A DNA stretch of 64,000 bases. Origin: Bacillota bacterium. Its GTDB lineage: Bacteria; Bacillota; Clostridia; Christensenellales; SZUA-584. The stretch's first letter is position 1; every line of letters starts with the position of its first letter. The position numbers and the translations under genes are program-made. A model generated the notes under the pieces. The model saw only the letters and a program-made list of their open reading frames with translations. It did not search any database and was not told the origin of the DNA. The stretch is taken from positions 1 through 64,000 of the forward strand of contig JAEWTL010000093.1 of the NCBI GenBank assembly GCA_023459495.1. Reading direction: 5' to 3'. This document shows, piece after piece, positions 48,814 through 57,466 of the stretch.

Positions 48814-49628
48814 AGCTTCTCCACAAATTCGTCGATGGTGAGCGGGCATTCGCCCAGATCGACTCCGCTCTTTTTCAGCGAATGGTAAAGCGCAATATGC
48901 GGCGGCGCGGACAGTCCGGCCTCCAACAGCGCAGGCTCGTTGCCGAACACCTCACGCGGCGTGCCGGAAAGCGTCACCTGACCGCCCGTCATGATGACGA
49001 CGCGGTCGGCGCCGAGCGCCTCCTCCATGTAATGCGTAATCAGTAAGATGGTTTTGCCTGCTTCATGCAGCTCGCGGATGGTCTGCAGCACTTCTGCGCG
49101 GCCCTCCGGATCCAGCATGGCGGTAGGCTCATCGAACACAATGATATCAGGCTTCATCGCCAGCACCCCGGCGATAGCGACACGCTGCTTCTGTCCGCCG
49201 GAAAGCATATGCGGCGCGCGGTCCTTAAAGTCGCCCATGCCCACGGTTTCCAACGCCTCGTCCACCCGCTGGCGGATCTCCGCGGACGGGACGCCCAGGT
49301 TCTCCGGCCCGAAAGCCACGTCCTCTTCTACGATAGTCGCCACAAGCTGGTTATCCGGGTTCTGAAACACCATGCCCGCGGTGCGGCGGATGTCCCAAAC
49401 GCGCGCTTCATCCTTGGTATCCATGCCGTCCACCAGCACCTGACCGGAATCCGGCAGATAGAGCGCGTTGATATGCTTGGCGAACGTGGACTTACCCGAG
49501 CCGTTGTGGCCGATGACCGCGACGAACTCACCCCGTCCGATGGCGAGGCTCACGCCGGAAAGCGCAGGCGCAATGCTGTTTTCGCTCCGGTATGCGTAGC
49601 TTACCTCTTTTGCTTCAACGATAGCCAC
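48789..49628 (-). CDS. ecfA1: Energy-coupling factor ATPase EcfA1
   Basis: A 279-aa ABC ATPase. Walker A GHNGSGKST, Q-loop VFQNPDNQLVATIV, signature LSGGQKQRVAIAGVLA, Walker B IIVFDEPTAMLDP, His switch ITHYMEE. The family begins at VAIVEAKEVSYAYRS, which fits a GTG start at 49628 with GGGAG 6 nt upstream. The open frame continues to 50132 but that part overlaps the terminator and rplQ and is not coding. First gene after the ribosomal block. Confidence 0.92.
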   Translation of the reverse strand: MAIVEAKEVSYAYRSENSIAPALSGVSLAIGRGEFVAVIGHNGSGKSTFAKHINALYLPDSGQVLVDGMDTKDEARVWDIRRTAGMVFQNPDNQLVATIVEEDVAFGPENLGVPSAEIRQRVDEALETVGMGDFKDRAPHMLSGGQKQRVAIAGVLAMKPDIIVFDEPTAMLDPEGRAEVLQTIRELHEAGKTILLITHYMEEALGADRVVIMTGGQVTLSGTPREVFGNEPALLEAGLSAPPHIALYHSLKKSGVDLGECPLTIDEFVEKLCQLRSKT

Positions 49629-49746
49629 AACAGTCTCCCGTTTATTTTTTCCTATTATAACATACCCCGCCGATGCGCGCATCAGCGGGGATCCTTGTAT
49701 ACCGCGCCCCATCGACGTATATGCCGGTGGGAGCCCCTGATACACG

Positions 49747-49779
49747 AAAAGGCTTCGAAAAGGTTGCTTTTCAAAGCCT
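49747..49779 (-). terminator. Intrinsic terminator after rplQ
   Basis: AGGCTTTGAAAAG and CTTTTCGAAGCCT (49767-49779 and 49750-49762) form a 13-bp stem with one G-U and a 4-nt loop; on the minus strand TTTTCG follows. It separates the ribosomal operon from the Ecf genes. Confidence 0.85.
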
Positions 49780-49803
49780 CTTTCCGTCGGTCTGTATTTT
49801 GGC

Positions 49804-50328
49804 TTACACGAGCTCCAGAATAACGACTTCCGAAGCGTCGCCGCGGCGCGGCCCCTTCTTGATAATGCGGGTGTAGCCGCCGCCCGTGCCCATATCCTGT
49901 GCGCGCTTGGAATACTTCGGACCGTACTCGCGGAACATCTTTTCCACGAGCGGATGCGTAACCTCAGCCGCACGCCGGGTATAGTCGTATTTGCTCTCGC
50001 CGTCGTTACGCGGCTCGGGCACGTTGTAGACATACTGCATGATGCGACGACGCGCAGCCAGCTTGGAAGGTGAGTCGTTGACGACTTCCCTCTTGACAGT
50101 CTCCTTGTTGCCCTTGGTATCGAACTCCACAACCTTCTTGGTGACCTTTTGTGTGTTCTCGTATTCTCTCACGGCCAGCGTGATGAGCTTCTCCGCGATG
50201 CGTCTTGTTTCCTTGGCGCGCGCGAGCGTCGTCTCAATCCTGCCGTACCACAAGAGGTTCGTCACGAGATTGCGCAGCGCGGCTCTTCTCTGGTCCTGCT
50301 GCATGTTCAGCTTTCTGTTGACAGCCAT
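49804..50328 (-). CDS. rplQ: 50S ribosomal protein L17 (long form)
   Basis: A 174-aa protein with NRKLNMQQDQRRAALRNLVTNLL at the start, in short LNM-x-x-D-x-R-x-A-x-L-R-N-L, and RIETTLARAKETRRIAEKLITLA. It is about 45-60 residues longer than typical L17: an insertion near residues 70-125 (TKKVVEFDTKGNKETV...YDYTRRAAE) precedes the usual C-terminal strand. ATG 50328 has GAGG upstream. Last gene of the rpoA operon. Confidence 0.92.
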   Translation of the reverse strand: MAVNRKLNMQQDQRRAALRNLVTNLLWYGRIETTLARAKETRRIAEKLITLAVREYENTQKVTKKVVEFDTKGNKETVKREVVNDSPSKLAARRRIMQYVYNVPEPRNDGESKYDYTRRAAEVTHPLVEKMFREYGPKYSKRAQDMGTGGGYTRIIKKGPRRGDASEVVILELV

Positions 50329-50372
50329 GTTTCCTCCCCGGCGTGCGCGCCGCACGCCTTACGCATGTATTG

Positions 50373-51317
50373 TTAGTCGTCCATCCGAAGCGAAAGCCCG
50401 AGTGCCGCGAGCTTCTGCTCGACCTCCTCAAGCGACTTGCGCCCAAGGTTGCGGACCTTCATCATTTCTTCTTCGTTGCGCTTGATGAGCTCTTCCACAG
50501 TGTTGATTCCCGCACGCTTCAAGCAGTTGTACGAACGGACGGAAAGATCCAGTTCCTCGATGGTAATCTCGAGCACCTTTTCCTTCTTATCCTCTTCCGG
50601 CTCCACCATGATCTCTACGTTCTGCACATGCTCGGTAAGCCCGACAAACTGTGCAAGATGTTCGTTGATGATCTTGGCTGCCAGCGACACCGCTTCGTCC
50701 GGAGCGATCGTCCCGTTCGTCCAAAGCTCTATGCTGAGCTTGTCGTAGTCGGTGATCTGTCCGACACGCGTATTTTCCACCGTGAAGTTGACCTTGCGGA
50801 CCGGCGTAAAGAGCGAATCCACCGGGATGATACCGATGGGCATATCCGCTTCCTTGTTGCGGTCGGCCAGCACATAGCCGCGCCCCTTCTCAATGGTGAT
50901 CTCCATGTACACATGAGCGTTCTTCTCGAGCGTCAGGATATGAAGATCGGGGTTCAAAATTTCGATATCAGCGTCCTCAGAGATGTCGCTTGCGCGTACA
51001 TCCTTGGGACCCTGGGCATCGATGACCACCGTACGGGGCTCGTCGCAGTACATCTTGACTGCGAGACCCTTCAGGTTCAGGACGATTTCCACCACGTCCT
51101 CGCTTACGCCATCGATGGTGGAGAACTCATGCAGCACGCTGTCGATGCGGACCCGCGTGACCGCAGCACCCGGCAGGCACGACAGCAGCACCCGCCGCAG
51201 CGAGTTGCCGAGCGTGGAGCCAAAGCCCCGCTCCAACGGTTCCATCACGAACTTGGCGTACATTCCGTCCTCAGACTGTGCAGCACACTGTATATTCGGC
51301 TTTTCAATCTCTAACAT
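50373..51317 (-). CDS. rpoA: RNA polymerase alpha subunit
   Basis: A 314-aa subunit that starts polymerase assembly and contacts UP elements and activators. N-terminal domain: FVMEPLERGFGSTLGNSLRRVLLSCLPGAA. C-terminal domain: LDLSVRSYNCLKRAGINTVEELI and RNLGRKSLEEVEQKL. ATG 51317 has AGGAGGG upstream; the longer frame to 51359 lacks support. It sits between rpsD and rplQ, as usual. Confidence 0.97.
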   Translation of the reverse strand: MLEIEKPNIQCAAQSEDGMYAKFVMEPLERGFGSTLGNSLRRVLLSCLPGAAVTRVRIDSVLHEFSTIDGVSEDVVEIVLNLKGLAVKMYCDEPRTVVIDAQGPKDVRASDISEDADIEILNPDLHILTLEKNAHVYMEITIEKGRGYVLADRNKEADMPIGIIPVDSLFTPVRKVNFTVENTRVGQITDYDKLSIELWTNGTIAPDEAVSLAAKIINEHLAQFVGLTEHVQNVEIMVEPEEDKKEKVLEITIEELDLSVRSYNCLKRAGINTVEELIKRNEEEMMKVRNLGRKSLEEVEQKLAALGLSLRMDD

Positions 51318-51371
51318 TGATACAAACCCTCCTGTTTCGAATAAGTTGTTTGAGGGCAACCGCTTTTATCG

Positions 51372-51995
51372 TTACTTCGAGTAAAGCTCGACGATCAGGT
51401 GCTCTTCGATGGTCAGGTCGATATCCTCTCTCGCCGGGGCCGCAACGACCCTGCCTGTCAAATTCGCGTTGTCCATGCTCAGCCAGCCCGGCACCGGACG
51501 CGCTTCGCCCTCACGGATTTCCTTAAAGCGCTCGGTATCAGCCGACTTTTTCTTTACGCTGATTTCATCGCCTACTTGCGTAATGTAGGAAGCGATGTCT
51601 ACTTTATTGCCGTTGACCAGAATGTGGCCGTGCAGCACGGTCTGGCGCGCCTGCGCACGGGATTCCGCAAGACCCAGACGGTACACAACGTTATCCAGAC
51701 GCGATTCCAAAAGGCGCAGCAGGTTTTCACCCGTCTTACCTTTCATACGCTCGGCAATCGTATAATATTTCTCAAACTGGGATTCCATCATGCCGTAAGC
51801 CCGCTTAACCTTCTGTTTCTCGCGGAGCTGTACGCCGTATTCGGAAACCTTTTTACGGCTCTTGGTCTGCATGCCGGGCGCTACCGGGCGCTTCGTGAAC
51901 GAGCACTTGCCGGAATAGCACCGGTCTCCCTTCAGGAAGAGCTTGCAGCCTTCCCTGCGGCAAAGACGGCATACGGAATCGGTATATCTCGCCAT
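51372..51995 (-). CDS. rpsD: 30S ribosomal protein S4 (zinc-binding type)
   Basis: A 207-aa primary 16S rRNA-binding protein. The N terminus has CRLCRREGCKLFLKGDRC, a Cys4 zinc site found in the C+ form. The S4 RNA-binding domain reads LESRLDNVVYRLGLAESRAQARQ, with HGHILVNGNKVDI following. In many bacteria S4 represses its own operon. Gene order rpsM-rpsK-rpsD-rpoA-rplQ is conserved. Confidence 0.96.
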   Translation of the reverse strand: MARYTDSVCRLCRREGCKLFLKGDRCYSGKCSFTKRPVAPGMQTKSRKKVSEYGVQLREKQKVKRAYGMMESQFEKYYTIAERMKGKTGENLLRLLESRLDNVVYRLGLAESRAQARQTVLHGHILVNGNKVDIASYITQVGDEISVKKKSADTERFKEIREGEARPVPGWLSMDNANLTGRVVAAPAREDIDLTIEEHLIVELYSK

Positions 51996-52010
51996 TTTTC
52001 AAATTCCTCC

Positions 52011-52403
52011 TTACACTCTCCGGCGTTTGGGCGGGCGGCATCCGTTGTGCGGGATGGGCGTCACGTCCTTGATGAGGCTGACTTCCAGCCCCGCGGTCTG
52101 CAGCGCGCGGATAGCTGCTTCACGGCCGGAACCCGGCCCTTTCACAAACACGTCCACGTACTTGAGCCCGTGCTCCATCGCGGCGCTCGCGGCCTTTTCA
52201 GCCGCAACCTGCGCTGCAAACGGCGTGCTCTTCTTGGAACCGCGGAATCCCATGCCGCCGGCGCTCGCCCAGGAAAGGGCGTTGCCTGCTACATCCGTCA
52301 TCGTCACGAGCGTGTTGTTGAAGGAAGCCTGGATATGCGCCTGACCACGCTCGATGTTCTTCTTTTCTCTGCGCTTCTTGGAAGCTGGTTTTGGTTTGGC
52401 CAT
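52011..52403 (-). CDS. rpsK: 30S ribosomal protein S11
   Basis: A 130-aa platform protein: ERGQAHIQASFNNTLVTMTD, GNALSWASAGGMGFRGSKKSTPFAAQ and the C-terminal HNGCRPPKRRRV are all diagnostic. It lies 11 nt downstream of rpsM and has GAGGAAG upstream of the ATG. Normal length. Confidence 0.96.
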   Translation of the reverse strand: MAKPKPASKKRREKKNIERGQAHIQASFNNTLVTMTDVAGNALSWASAGGMGFRGSKKSTPFAAQVAAEKAASAAMEHGLKYVDVFVKGPGSGREAAIRALQTAGLEVSLIKDVTPIPHNGCRPPKRRRV

Positions 52404-52414
52404 TCGCTACTTCC

Positions 52415-52783
52415 TCACTTTCTCTTGGCGCCCGCGGTGCGTTTGGGTCCTTTGCGGGTACGCGCGTTCTGCTTTGTGCTCTGTCCCCTCACCGGCAGGC
52501 CTTTGCGGTGACGGACGCCACGATAGCAGCCGATCTCAACGAGGCGTTTGATGTCCATCGTCGTGTCGCGGCGCAGGTCGCCTTCCACCTTCAGGTTCTT
52601 GTCGATATATTCCCTGAGCTTGCCGACTTCCGACTCGGTCAGGTCTTTGACACGCGTGTCGGGGTTGATGCCGGTAGTTTCCAGTATCTGCTGGGAGGTC
52701 TTCAGCCCGATGCCGTAAATGTACGTCAGACCGATCTCCACCCTCTTTTCCTTTGGCAGGTCTATACCAGATATACGTGCCAC
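52415..52783 (-). CDS. rpsM: 30S ribosomal protein S13 (GTG start)
   Basis: A 122-aa head protein: ARISGIDLPKEKRVEIGLTYIYGIG start, shown here as ISGIDLPKEKRVE, then GCYRGVRHRKGLPVRGQ and the Arg/Lys tail. The family N terminus (V/M-ARI-x-G) and GGAGG 8 nt upstream point to GTG 52783; the earlier GTG at 52798 overlaps that binding site. It contacts tRNA and bridges the subunits. Confidence 0.95.
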   Translation of the reverse strand: MARISGIDLPKEKRVEIGLTYIYGIGLKTSQQILETTGINPDTRVKDLTESEVGKLREYIDKNLKVEGDLRRDTTMDIKRLVEIGCYRGVRHRKGLPVRGQSTKQNARTRKGPKRTAGAKRK

Positions 52784-52943
52784 TTGTTTTACCTCCACAT
52801 AGTGTTTATCTTAGAAGCCATACGGATCGGGAACCCGCCGGGCCACAGCCTTTTCAGTATGCCCCGGCGTGCTGTGACTCATACACGCAAAGACATTGTG
52901 AACGCTGCTCCTCGCTCTTCCCGCAGCCGCTCCGTATAAACAT

Positions 52944-53057
52944 TCAGCCCTGTGTTTGTTTGTGCTTCGGGTTCTTGCAGATCACCATGACCTTGCCGTT
53001 GCGCTTGATGACCTTGCACTTCTCACATATCGGTTTCACCGATGGTCTGACTTTCAT
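52944..53057 (-). CDS. rpmJ: 50S ribosomal protein L36
   Basis: A 37-aa protein: MKVRPSVKPICEKCKVIKRN, then GKVMVICKNPKHKQTQG. C-x2-C, a later Cys and a His form the zinc site of the C+ type. AGGAGG lies upstream of the ATG at 53057. Position between infA and rpsM is the usual one. The gap 52799-52943 that follows has no gene. Confidence 0.95.
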   Translation of the reverse strand: MKVRPSVKPICEKCKVIKRNGKVMVICKNPKHKQTQG

Positions 53058-53070
53058 GGCTGTTCCTCCT

Positions 53071-53292
53071 TCAGTTCTTGCCGCGCCACGTGATGCGACC
53101 GCGTTTTAAGTCGTACGGCGAGATCTCCACCGTCACCTTGTCACCGGGCAATATACGGATATAATGCATGCGCAGTTTGCCCGATATATGCGCGAGCACC
53201 TTGTGGCCGTTTTCCAGTTCGACCTCGAAGACAGCGTTCGGGAATGCCTCCGTCACTTTGCCCTCCATTTCGATCACGTCGCTTTTTGACAA
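53071..53292 (-). CDS. infA: Translation initiation factor IF-1
   Basis: A 73-aa OB-fold factor that occupies the 30S A site during initiation. VIEMEGKVTEAFPNAVFEVEL, HISGKLRMHYIRILPGDKV and SPYDLKRGRITWR match the family throughout. It overlaps the end of the KOW protein gene by 19 nt. Confidence 0.96.
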   Translation of the reverse strand: MSKSDVIEMEGKVTEAFPNAVFEVELENGHKVLAHISGKLRMHYIRILPGDKVTVEISPYDLKRGRITWRGKN

Positions 53293-53597
53293 GTCGCTTC
53301 CCCCTTCTGCGCGTCGCTTTCACCGATACTTGCCCTGATGGCGCTTCGGATCTCCGCATCGAAGACCCGGGCTCCTTCCTTCAGCTTGCCCGCGATGCCG
53401 GTCAGCACCTCGGGACACAGCTTTACGTGCTTCAGCTTTTTCTTTTTGGGGCGGTCCTTGCTCCTTAAGTCTCCGTCGACGATGTGGACATAATTTTCAT
53501 CAATGATATCCAGTATGACGAAATACCTTCCCTTGTCTCTTCCGGCAGCCGACTTTACGAGCCGCCCGATCTCAACGGGATATTCCACCACGCGCAT
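53274..53597 (-). CDS. KOW-domain RNA-binding protein (L14e-like)
   Basis: A 107-aa protein with a KOW element at the N terminus (EIGRLVKSAAGRDKGRYFVILDI), DGDLRSKDRPKKKKLKHVKL and a variable tail. Proteins of this kind sit between map and infA in many Firmicutes and are thought to bind RNA or the ribosome. ATG 53597 overlaps the map TGA (TGATG); AAGGAG is close to it, so GTG 53591 is an alternative start. Confidence 0.82.
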   Translation of the reverse strand: MRVVEYPVEIGRLVKSAAGRDKGRYFVILDIIDENYVHIVDGDLRSKDRPKKKKLKHVKLCPEVLTGIAGKLKEGARVFDAEIRSAIRASIGESDAQKGEATCQKAT

Positions 53598-54352
53598 CAC
53601 TCCTTACAGACCCGGGTCAGTATCTCCGGACCGTTCTCTGTCAGCGCCACCGTGTGCTCATAATGAGCGGACAGGCTGCCGTCGCGCGTACATACCGTCC
53701 AGCCATTCGCCAACGTCTTGGTTTCCTTGGCGCCGTAGTTGATCATTGGTTCGATCGCCAGCACCATGCCCACTTCCAGCCTCGGCCCCTTCATGAAGCT
53801 CACGAAGTTGGGAACGTTGGGATCCTCGTGCATCTCCTGGCCGATACCGTGGCCCACCAGCTCGCGTACCACCGAGAACCCGGCGCTTTCCGCTGCCTTC
53901 TGGACCGCCTCGGAGATGACCCACAGCCGTTTTCCCGCCTCGAAGGCGTTCATGCCGGCATAGAACGAACGTTCCGTCACCTCAATCAGCCGTTTGGCTT
54001 CAGCCGATATCGCGCCGACCGCGAAGGTCTTGGAGCTGTCGCCATGGTAGCCTTTGTACTTGGCCCCCAGGTCGATGCTCACGATATCGCCTTCCTTGAG
54101 CACCCGGTCATCCGGAATGCCATGCACGACTTCGTCGTTTATCGAAGCGCATATCGAGGCCGGATACCCGTGGTATCCGAGAAACGAAGGAGACGCTCCA
54201 CGTTTTTCAATGTGCCGCCGTGCAATGGCGTCGAGTTCCCTCGTCGTCACGCCCGGACGGACTGCCTCACCTGCGAGGATCAGCGTTTCCGCGGTGATTT
54301 CTCCCGCGGCCCGCATAAATTCAATCTCGCGGGCGGACTTGATGATGATCAT
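53597..54352 (-). CDS. map: Type I methionine aminopeptidase
   Basis: A 251-aa metalloenzyme that removes the initiator Met. Metal ligands are visible in SIDLGAKYKGYHGDSSKTF (two Asp), VGHGIGQEMHEDPNVPNF (His), VLAIEPM (Glu) and TRDGSLSAHYEHTVALTE (Glu). HGIPDDRVLKEGDIV precedes them. Normal length. It overlaps adk by 4 nt. Confidence 0.96.
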   Translation of the reverse strand: MIIIKSAREIEFMRAAGEITAETLILAGEAVRPGVTTRELDAIARRHIEKRGASPSFLGYHGYPASICASINDEVVHGIPDDRVLKEGDIVSIDLGAKYKGYHGDSSKTFAVGAISAEAKRLIEVTERSFYAGMNAFEAGKRLWVISEAVQKAAESAGFSVVRELVGHGIGQEMHEDPNVPNFVSFMKGPRLEVGMVLAIEPMINYGAKETKTLANGWTVCTRDGSLSAHYEHTVALTENGPEILTRVCKE

Positions 54353-54972
54353 CGTCTCAGTACCGCCAGGATTGCTTCGGTGATATCGTCGATTCCGCCG
54401 GAACCCACGATGTCGAACAATATTCCCTTAGCGGTGTAGTAATCGATCAGCGGCCGGGTTTTCTCCTTGTATACCGCAAGGCGCTGGCGCACGACTTCCT
54501 CGGTATCGTCGTCACGCACATACAGCGCGCCTCCGCACTTGGGGCAGACCTTCACGTTTTCCAGCATGGACTCGTGATAGGTCGCACCGCAGTCCCGGCA
54601 CACGCGCCGTCCGCAGATCCGGTGGATCAGCTTGCTGTCCGGCACGTAGATGTTGATTACCGCGTCCAATGACGCAATCTTCTCCAGCGCGGCTGCCTGC
54701 TCCTTCGTGCGCGGAAAGCCGTCCAGTATAAAGCCTTCCGTCGCATCGGGCGCATTCACGCGCTCCTTAACCATCGCAATGATGACATCGTCCGGAACCA
54801 GGTCGCCCGCATCAATGTATGCTTTGGCTTTTTTGCCTAACTCCGTACCGTTTTTGATCTCTTCACGCAGCATATCCCCGGTGGAGATATGCGGAATATT
54901 AAGCTTTGTGGAGATCCTTACCGCCTGCGTGCCCTTGCCTGCACCCGGCGGTCCTACGAACATTAGCTTCAT
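54349..54972 (-). CDS. adk: Adenylate kinase (zinc LID type)
   Basis: A 207-aa kinase converting ATP and AMP to two ADP. P-loop GPPGAGKGTQ, AMP site STGDMLREEI and DGFPRTKEQ. The LID domain carries CRDC and CPKC, a four-Cys zinc site typical of Gram-positives. AGGAGG is 5 nt before ATG 54972, preferred over GTG 54978. It sits between secY and map as usual. Confidence 0.96.
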   Translation of the reverse strand: MKLMFVGPPGAGKGTQAVRISTKLNIPHISTGDMLREEIKNGTELGKKAKAYIDAGDLVPDDVIIAMVKERVNAPDATEGFILDGFPRTKEQAAALEKIASLDAVINIYVPDSKLIHRICGRRVCRDCGATYHESMLENVKVCPKCGGALYVRDDDTEEVVRQRLAVYKEKTRPLIDYYTAKGILFDIVGSGGIDDITEAILAVLRR

Positions 54973-54981
54973 GCTCACCTC

Positions 54982-56235
54982 CTATTTCAGGAAGCCCTTG
55001 TAGTGACGCATCATCAGGTGCGTCTCCAGCTGTTTGGTCGTCTCCAATGCCACGCTGACCATGATCAGCAGGCTTGTTGCGCCAAACCCAAGGTTGTATT
55101 TCAGTACTGCTGCCAGCGCCGTCGGCACCGTCGCAACCAGTGCGAGGAAGACCGCGCCAAACAGCGTCACGCGCAACAATATCTTCTGCAGATAATCCGA
55201 CGTTGGCTTGCCCGCGCGGATGCCCGGGATAAACCCGCCGTTCTGCTGGATATTCTTCGCCACGTCAGGCGTATTGAACGTCACCTGCGAGTAGAAGAAT
55301 GTGAAGAAGAAGATCAGTAGCGCGTAGATTATCAGATAAAGTGGTTGCTGCGTGCCCATCACATTGTTATATTTCGTTGCCGAATCACCTCCAATAAACG
55401 AGAGGATCATCGTCGGGAACTGCAGCAGCGTGATTGCAAAGATCAGCGGCAGCACGCCGGACTGGTTGATCTTCATCGGGATATGCGTGGACTGTCCGCC
55501 GTAGATCTTGCGGCCGACCACGCGCTTGGCATACTGCACCGGGATGCGGCGCTCAGACATGTCGATGAACGTAATACCCGTCACAACGAGTACGATGAAC
55601 ACCACGATGAGGCCGGCCATCCAGATTGCCGTCTTGTTCAGGACCATCTCCTGTATCGCATTGGGGATACGCGAGATGATGCTGATGAAGATCAGCAGCG
55701 AAATACCGTTGCCCACGCCGTTCTCCGTAATGCGCTCGCCGATCCATATGATCAGCGCCGTGCCGGCTGTCAGGCAGAGCACAACGGTGATATAGTTCAG
55801 GATCATGGGTGCGCCCGTCTGCAGCATCGCGTCGTCACCCAGCAGGATCAGCGTGCTGATGGCCTGAATGAGACCCAGCGCCACACCGACGTACCGCGTG
55901 ATGGAAGCAATCTTCTTGCGGCCTTCAGGGCCTTCCTTCTGCATCCTCTCCAGGGCCGGTATGGCCATGGTTAAAAGCTGCATGATGATCTGGCCTGTGA
56001 TGTACGGCGTGATTCCCAAAGCAAACAGCGTCGCGTTGGAAAGCGCACCACCGGAGAACAGATCATAGAACTGTCCCAGCTGGTTGCTCGCCAGCGCGTC
56101 GGAGATAAAGTTTGCGTTTACGCCCGGAACAGGGATATGCGCGCCCAACCTGTAGATCAGGAACATCAGGAGCGTATAAAGCATCTTCTTACGGAGTTCC
56201 GGGACCTTCCATGCGTTGCGCAGCGTCGTAAACAT
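54982..56235 (-). CDS. secY: Protein translocase subunit SecY
   Basis: A 417-aa channel protein with about ten membrane helices. IYRLGAHIPVPGVN, LGITPYITGQIIMQLL, YAKRVVGRKIYGGQSTHIPMKIN (its middle in short form G-R-x-x-x-x-Q-x-T-x-P-x-K-x-N) and GGFIPGIRAGKPTSDYL are conserved. It forms the Sec pore with SecE and SecG. Its start overlaps the rplO stop (TAATG). Confidence 0.96.
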   Translation of the reverse strand: MFTTLRNAWKVPELRKKMLYTLLMFLIYRLGAHIPVPGVNANFISDALASNQLGQFYDLFSGGALSNATLFALGITPYITGQIIMQLLTMAIPALERMQKEGPEGRKKIASITRYVGVALGLIQAISTLILLGDDAMLQTGAPMILNYITVVLCLTAGTALIIWIGERITENGVGNGISLLIFISIISRIPNAIQEMVLNKTAIWMAGLIVVFIVLVVTGITFIDMSERRIPVQYAKRVVGRKIYGGQSTHIPMKINQSGVLPLIFAITLLQFPTMILSFIGGDSATKYNNVMGTQQPLYLIIYALLIFFFTFFYSQVTFNTPDVAKNIQQNGGFIPGIRAGKPTSDYLQKILLRVTLFGAVFLALVATVPTALAAVLKYNLGFGATSLLIMVSVALETTKQLETHLMMRHYKGFLK

Positions 56236-56678
56236 TATTCAATCACCTCAGCCGTTCCGCCGGCAGCCGCGATTTTTTCCGCAGCCGTCTTCGTGAACTT
56301 AGTCGCTTTAACGGTGAGCTTCTTGGTGATCTCGCCGTTGCCGAGGACCTTAAGGCCATCGAGCGGCTTACGGATGATCCTGCTTTCCAGCAGCATTTCC
56401 ATCGTCACCTCGGTACCGTTTTCGAAACGGTCCAGATCGCTCACATTGACGATTGCATATTCCTTACCAAAAATATTGGTGAAACCTCTCTTGGGCAGCC
56501 TGCGGGAAAGCGGCATCTGACCGCCTTCAAACCCCGGACGGACACCGCCGCCGCTGCGGGCTTTCTGGCCCTTATGACCGCGTGCAGACGTCTTGCCCAG
56601 ACCCGAACCGACGCCGCGGCCCACGCGCTTGGGAGAAGTCTTTGCACCCGGAGCCGGTTTTAACTCATTCAACTTCAC
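56235..56678 (-). CDS. rplO: 50S ribosomal protein L15
   Basis: A 147-aa protein: LNELKPAPGAKTSPKRVGRG, GKTSARGHKGQKARSGGGVR and FEGGQMPLSRRLPKRGF. Basic, glycine-rich N terminus, globular C terminus. Assembles late into the 50S subunit. Between rpmD and secY. Confidence 0.96.
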   Translation of the reverse strand: MKLNELKPAPGAKTSPKRVGRGVGSGLGKTSARGHKGQKARSGGGVRPGFEGGQMPLSRRLPKRGFTNIFGKEYAIVNVSDLDRFENGTEVTMEMLLESRIIRKPLDGLKVLGNGEITKKLTVKATKFTKTAAEKIAAAGGTAEVIE

Positions 56679-56691
56679 GGCATGCCCCTCC

Positions 56692-56868
56692 TTATTCCTG
56701 CACCTTAACGAGGTGTGATACCTTATTGATCATCCCCCGGATCGGTGCGGTGTCTTCCTGCTCTACGATGCTGCCGATCTTGCCAAGACCCAGCGCCTTT
56801 ACAGTGGCTTTCTGGCTTTTCTCATAGCCGATCGGGCTTTTCACGAGCTGAATTTTGATTTTTGCCAT
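56692..56868 (-). CDS. rpmD: 50S ribosomal protein L30
   Basis: A 58-aa protein: MAKIKIQLVKSPIGYEKSQK start, then TVKALGLGKIGSIVEQ, PIRGMINKVSHLV. Length and sequence fit L30. GGAGG lies upstream of the ATG at 56868. It fills the gap between rpsE and rplO. Confidence 0.95.
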   Translation of the reverse strand: MAKIKIQLVKSPIGYEKSQKATVKALGLGKIGSIVEQEDTAPIRGMINKVSHLVKVQE

Positions 56869-56878
56869 TGGTGGCCTC

Positions 56879-57451
56879 CTACCTTAACTGCTCGACGCTG
56901 ATGCCGCGCGCCTTCGCGTAGTCTTCTGCGGTTCTCAGTGCCCGAAGCCCTTCAATCGTGGCCTTCACGCAGTTGGCCGGCGTGTTGGAGCCCTGGGACT
57001 TCGTTTTGATGTCCTTGACGCCCGCGAGCTCTAAAACCGCTCTTGCCGGGCCGCCGGCGATCACGCCGGTACCTTCGATAGCGGGAAGCAGCAGCACGCG
57101 ACCGCGTCCGAATATGCCGATGACCTCGTGCGGAATCGTGGTACCCACGAGCGGCACGGTGATCATGTCGCGCTTAGCCTTCTGAACAGCCTTGGATATC
57201 GCGTCGGGAATTTCCGCCGCTTTGCCAATGCCTGCCCCGACACGGCCTTTTTCATCGCCTACCACGACCAGAGCCGTGAAGCGGAAGTTACGTCCGCCCT
57301 TAACGACCTTGGCTACGCGATTGACGTAAACCAGCTTTTCCTTAAATTCTTTTTCTTCTTCCTGACGGAAGTTCTTCCTGCCACCGCGCGGGCCGCCCTT
57401 CCGGTCGCCGTCCTTGCGCTCGCCTCTGGGAAATGAATCGTTCTTCTGCAC
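56879..57451 (-). CDS. rpsE: 30S ribosomal protein S5
   Basis: A 190-aa protein: KLVYVNRVAKVVKGGRNFRF, VGDEKGRVGAGIGKAAEIPDA, GRGRVLLLPAIEGTGVIAGG. The N-terminal 30 residues are a basic, low-complexity extension (RKDGDRKGGPRGGRK) before the core. It helps decoding accuracy. Confidence 0.96.
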   Translation of the reverse strand: MQKNDSFPRGERKDGDRKGGPRGGRKNFRQEEEKEFKEKLVYVNRVAKVVKGGRNFRFTALVVVGDEKGRVGAGIGKAAEIPDAISKAVQKAKRDMITVPLVGTTIPHEVIGIFGRGRVLLLPAIEGTGVIAGGPARAVLELAGVKDIKTKSQGSNTPANCVKATIEGLRALRTAEDYAKARGISVEQLR

Positions 57452-57466
57452 CAGACAAACCTCCTT

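Noticed and set aside
49629..50132. N-terminal extension of the EcfA1 frame
   Set aside because: It passes through the rplQ terminator and overlaps rplQ in another frame; EcfA1 homology begins at the GTG at 49628.
55345..55974. Plus-strand frame of 209 codons opposite secY
   Set aside because: It is the antisense of a conserved gene and encodes an Arg/His/Gln-rich sequence typical of shadow frames in this GC range.
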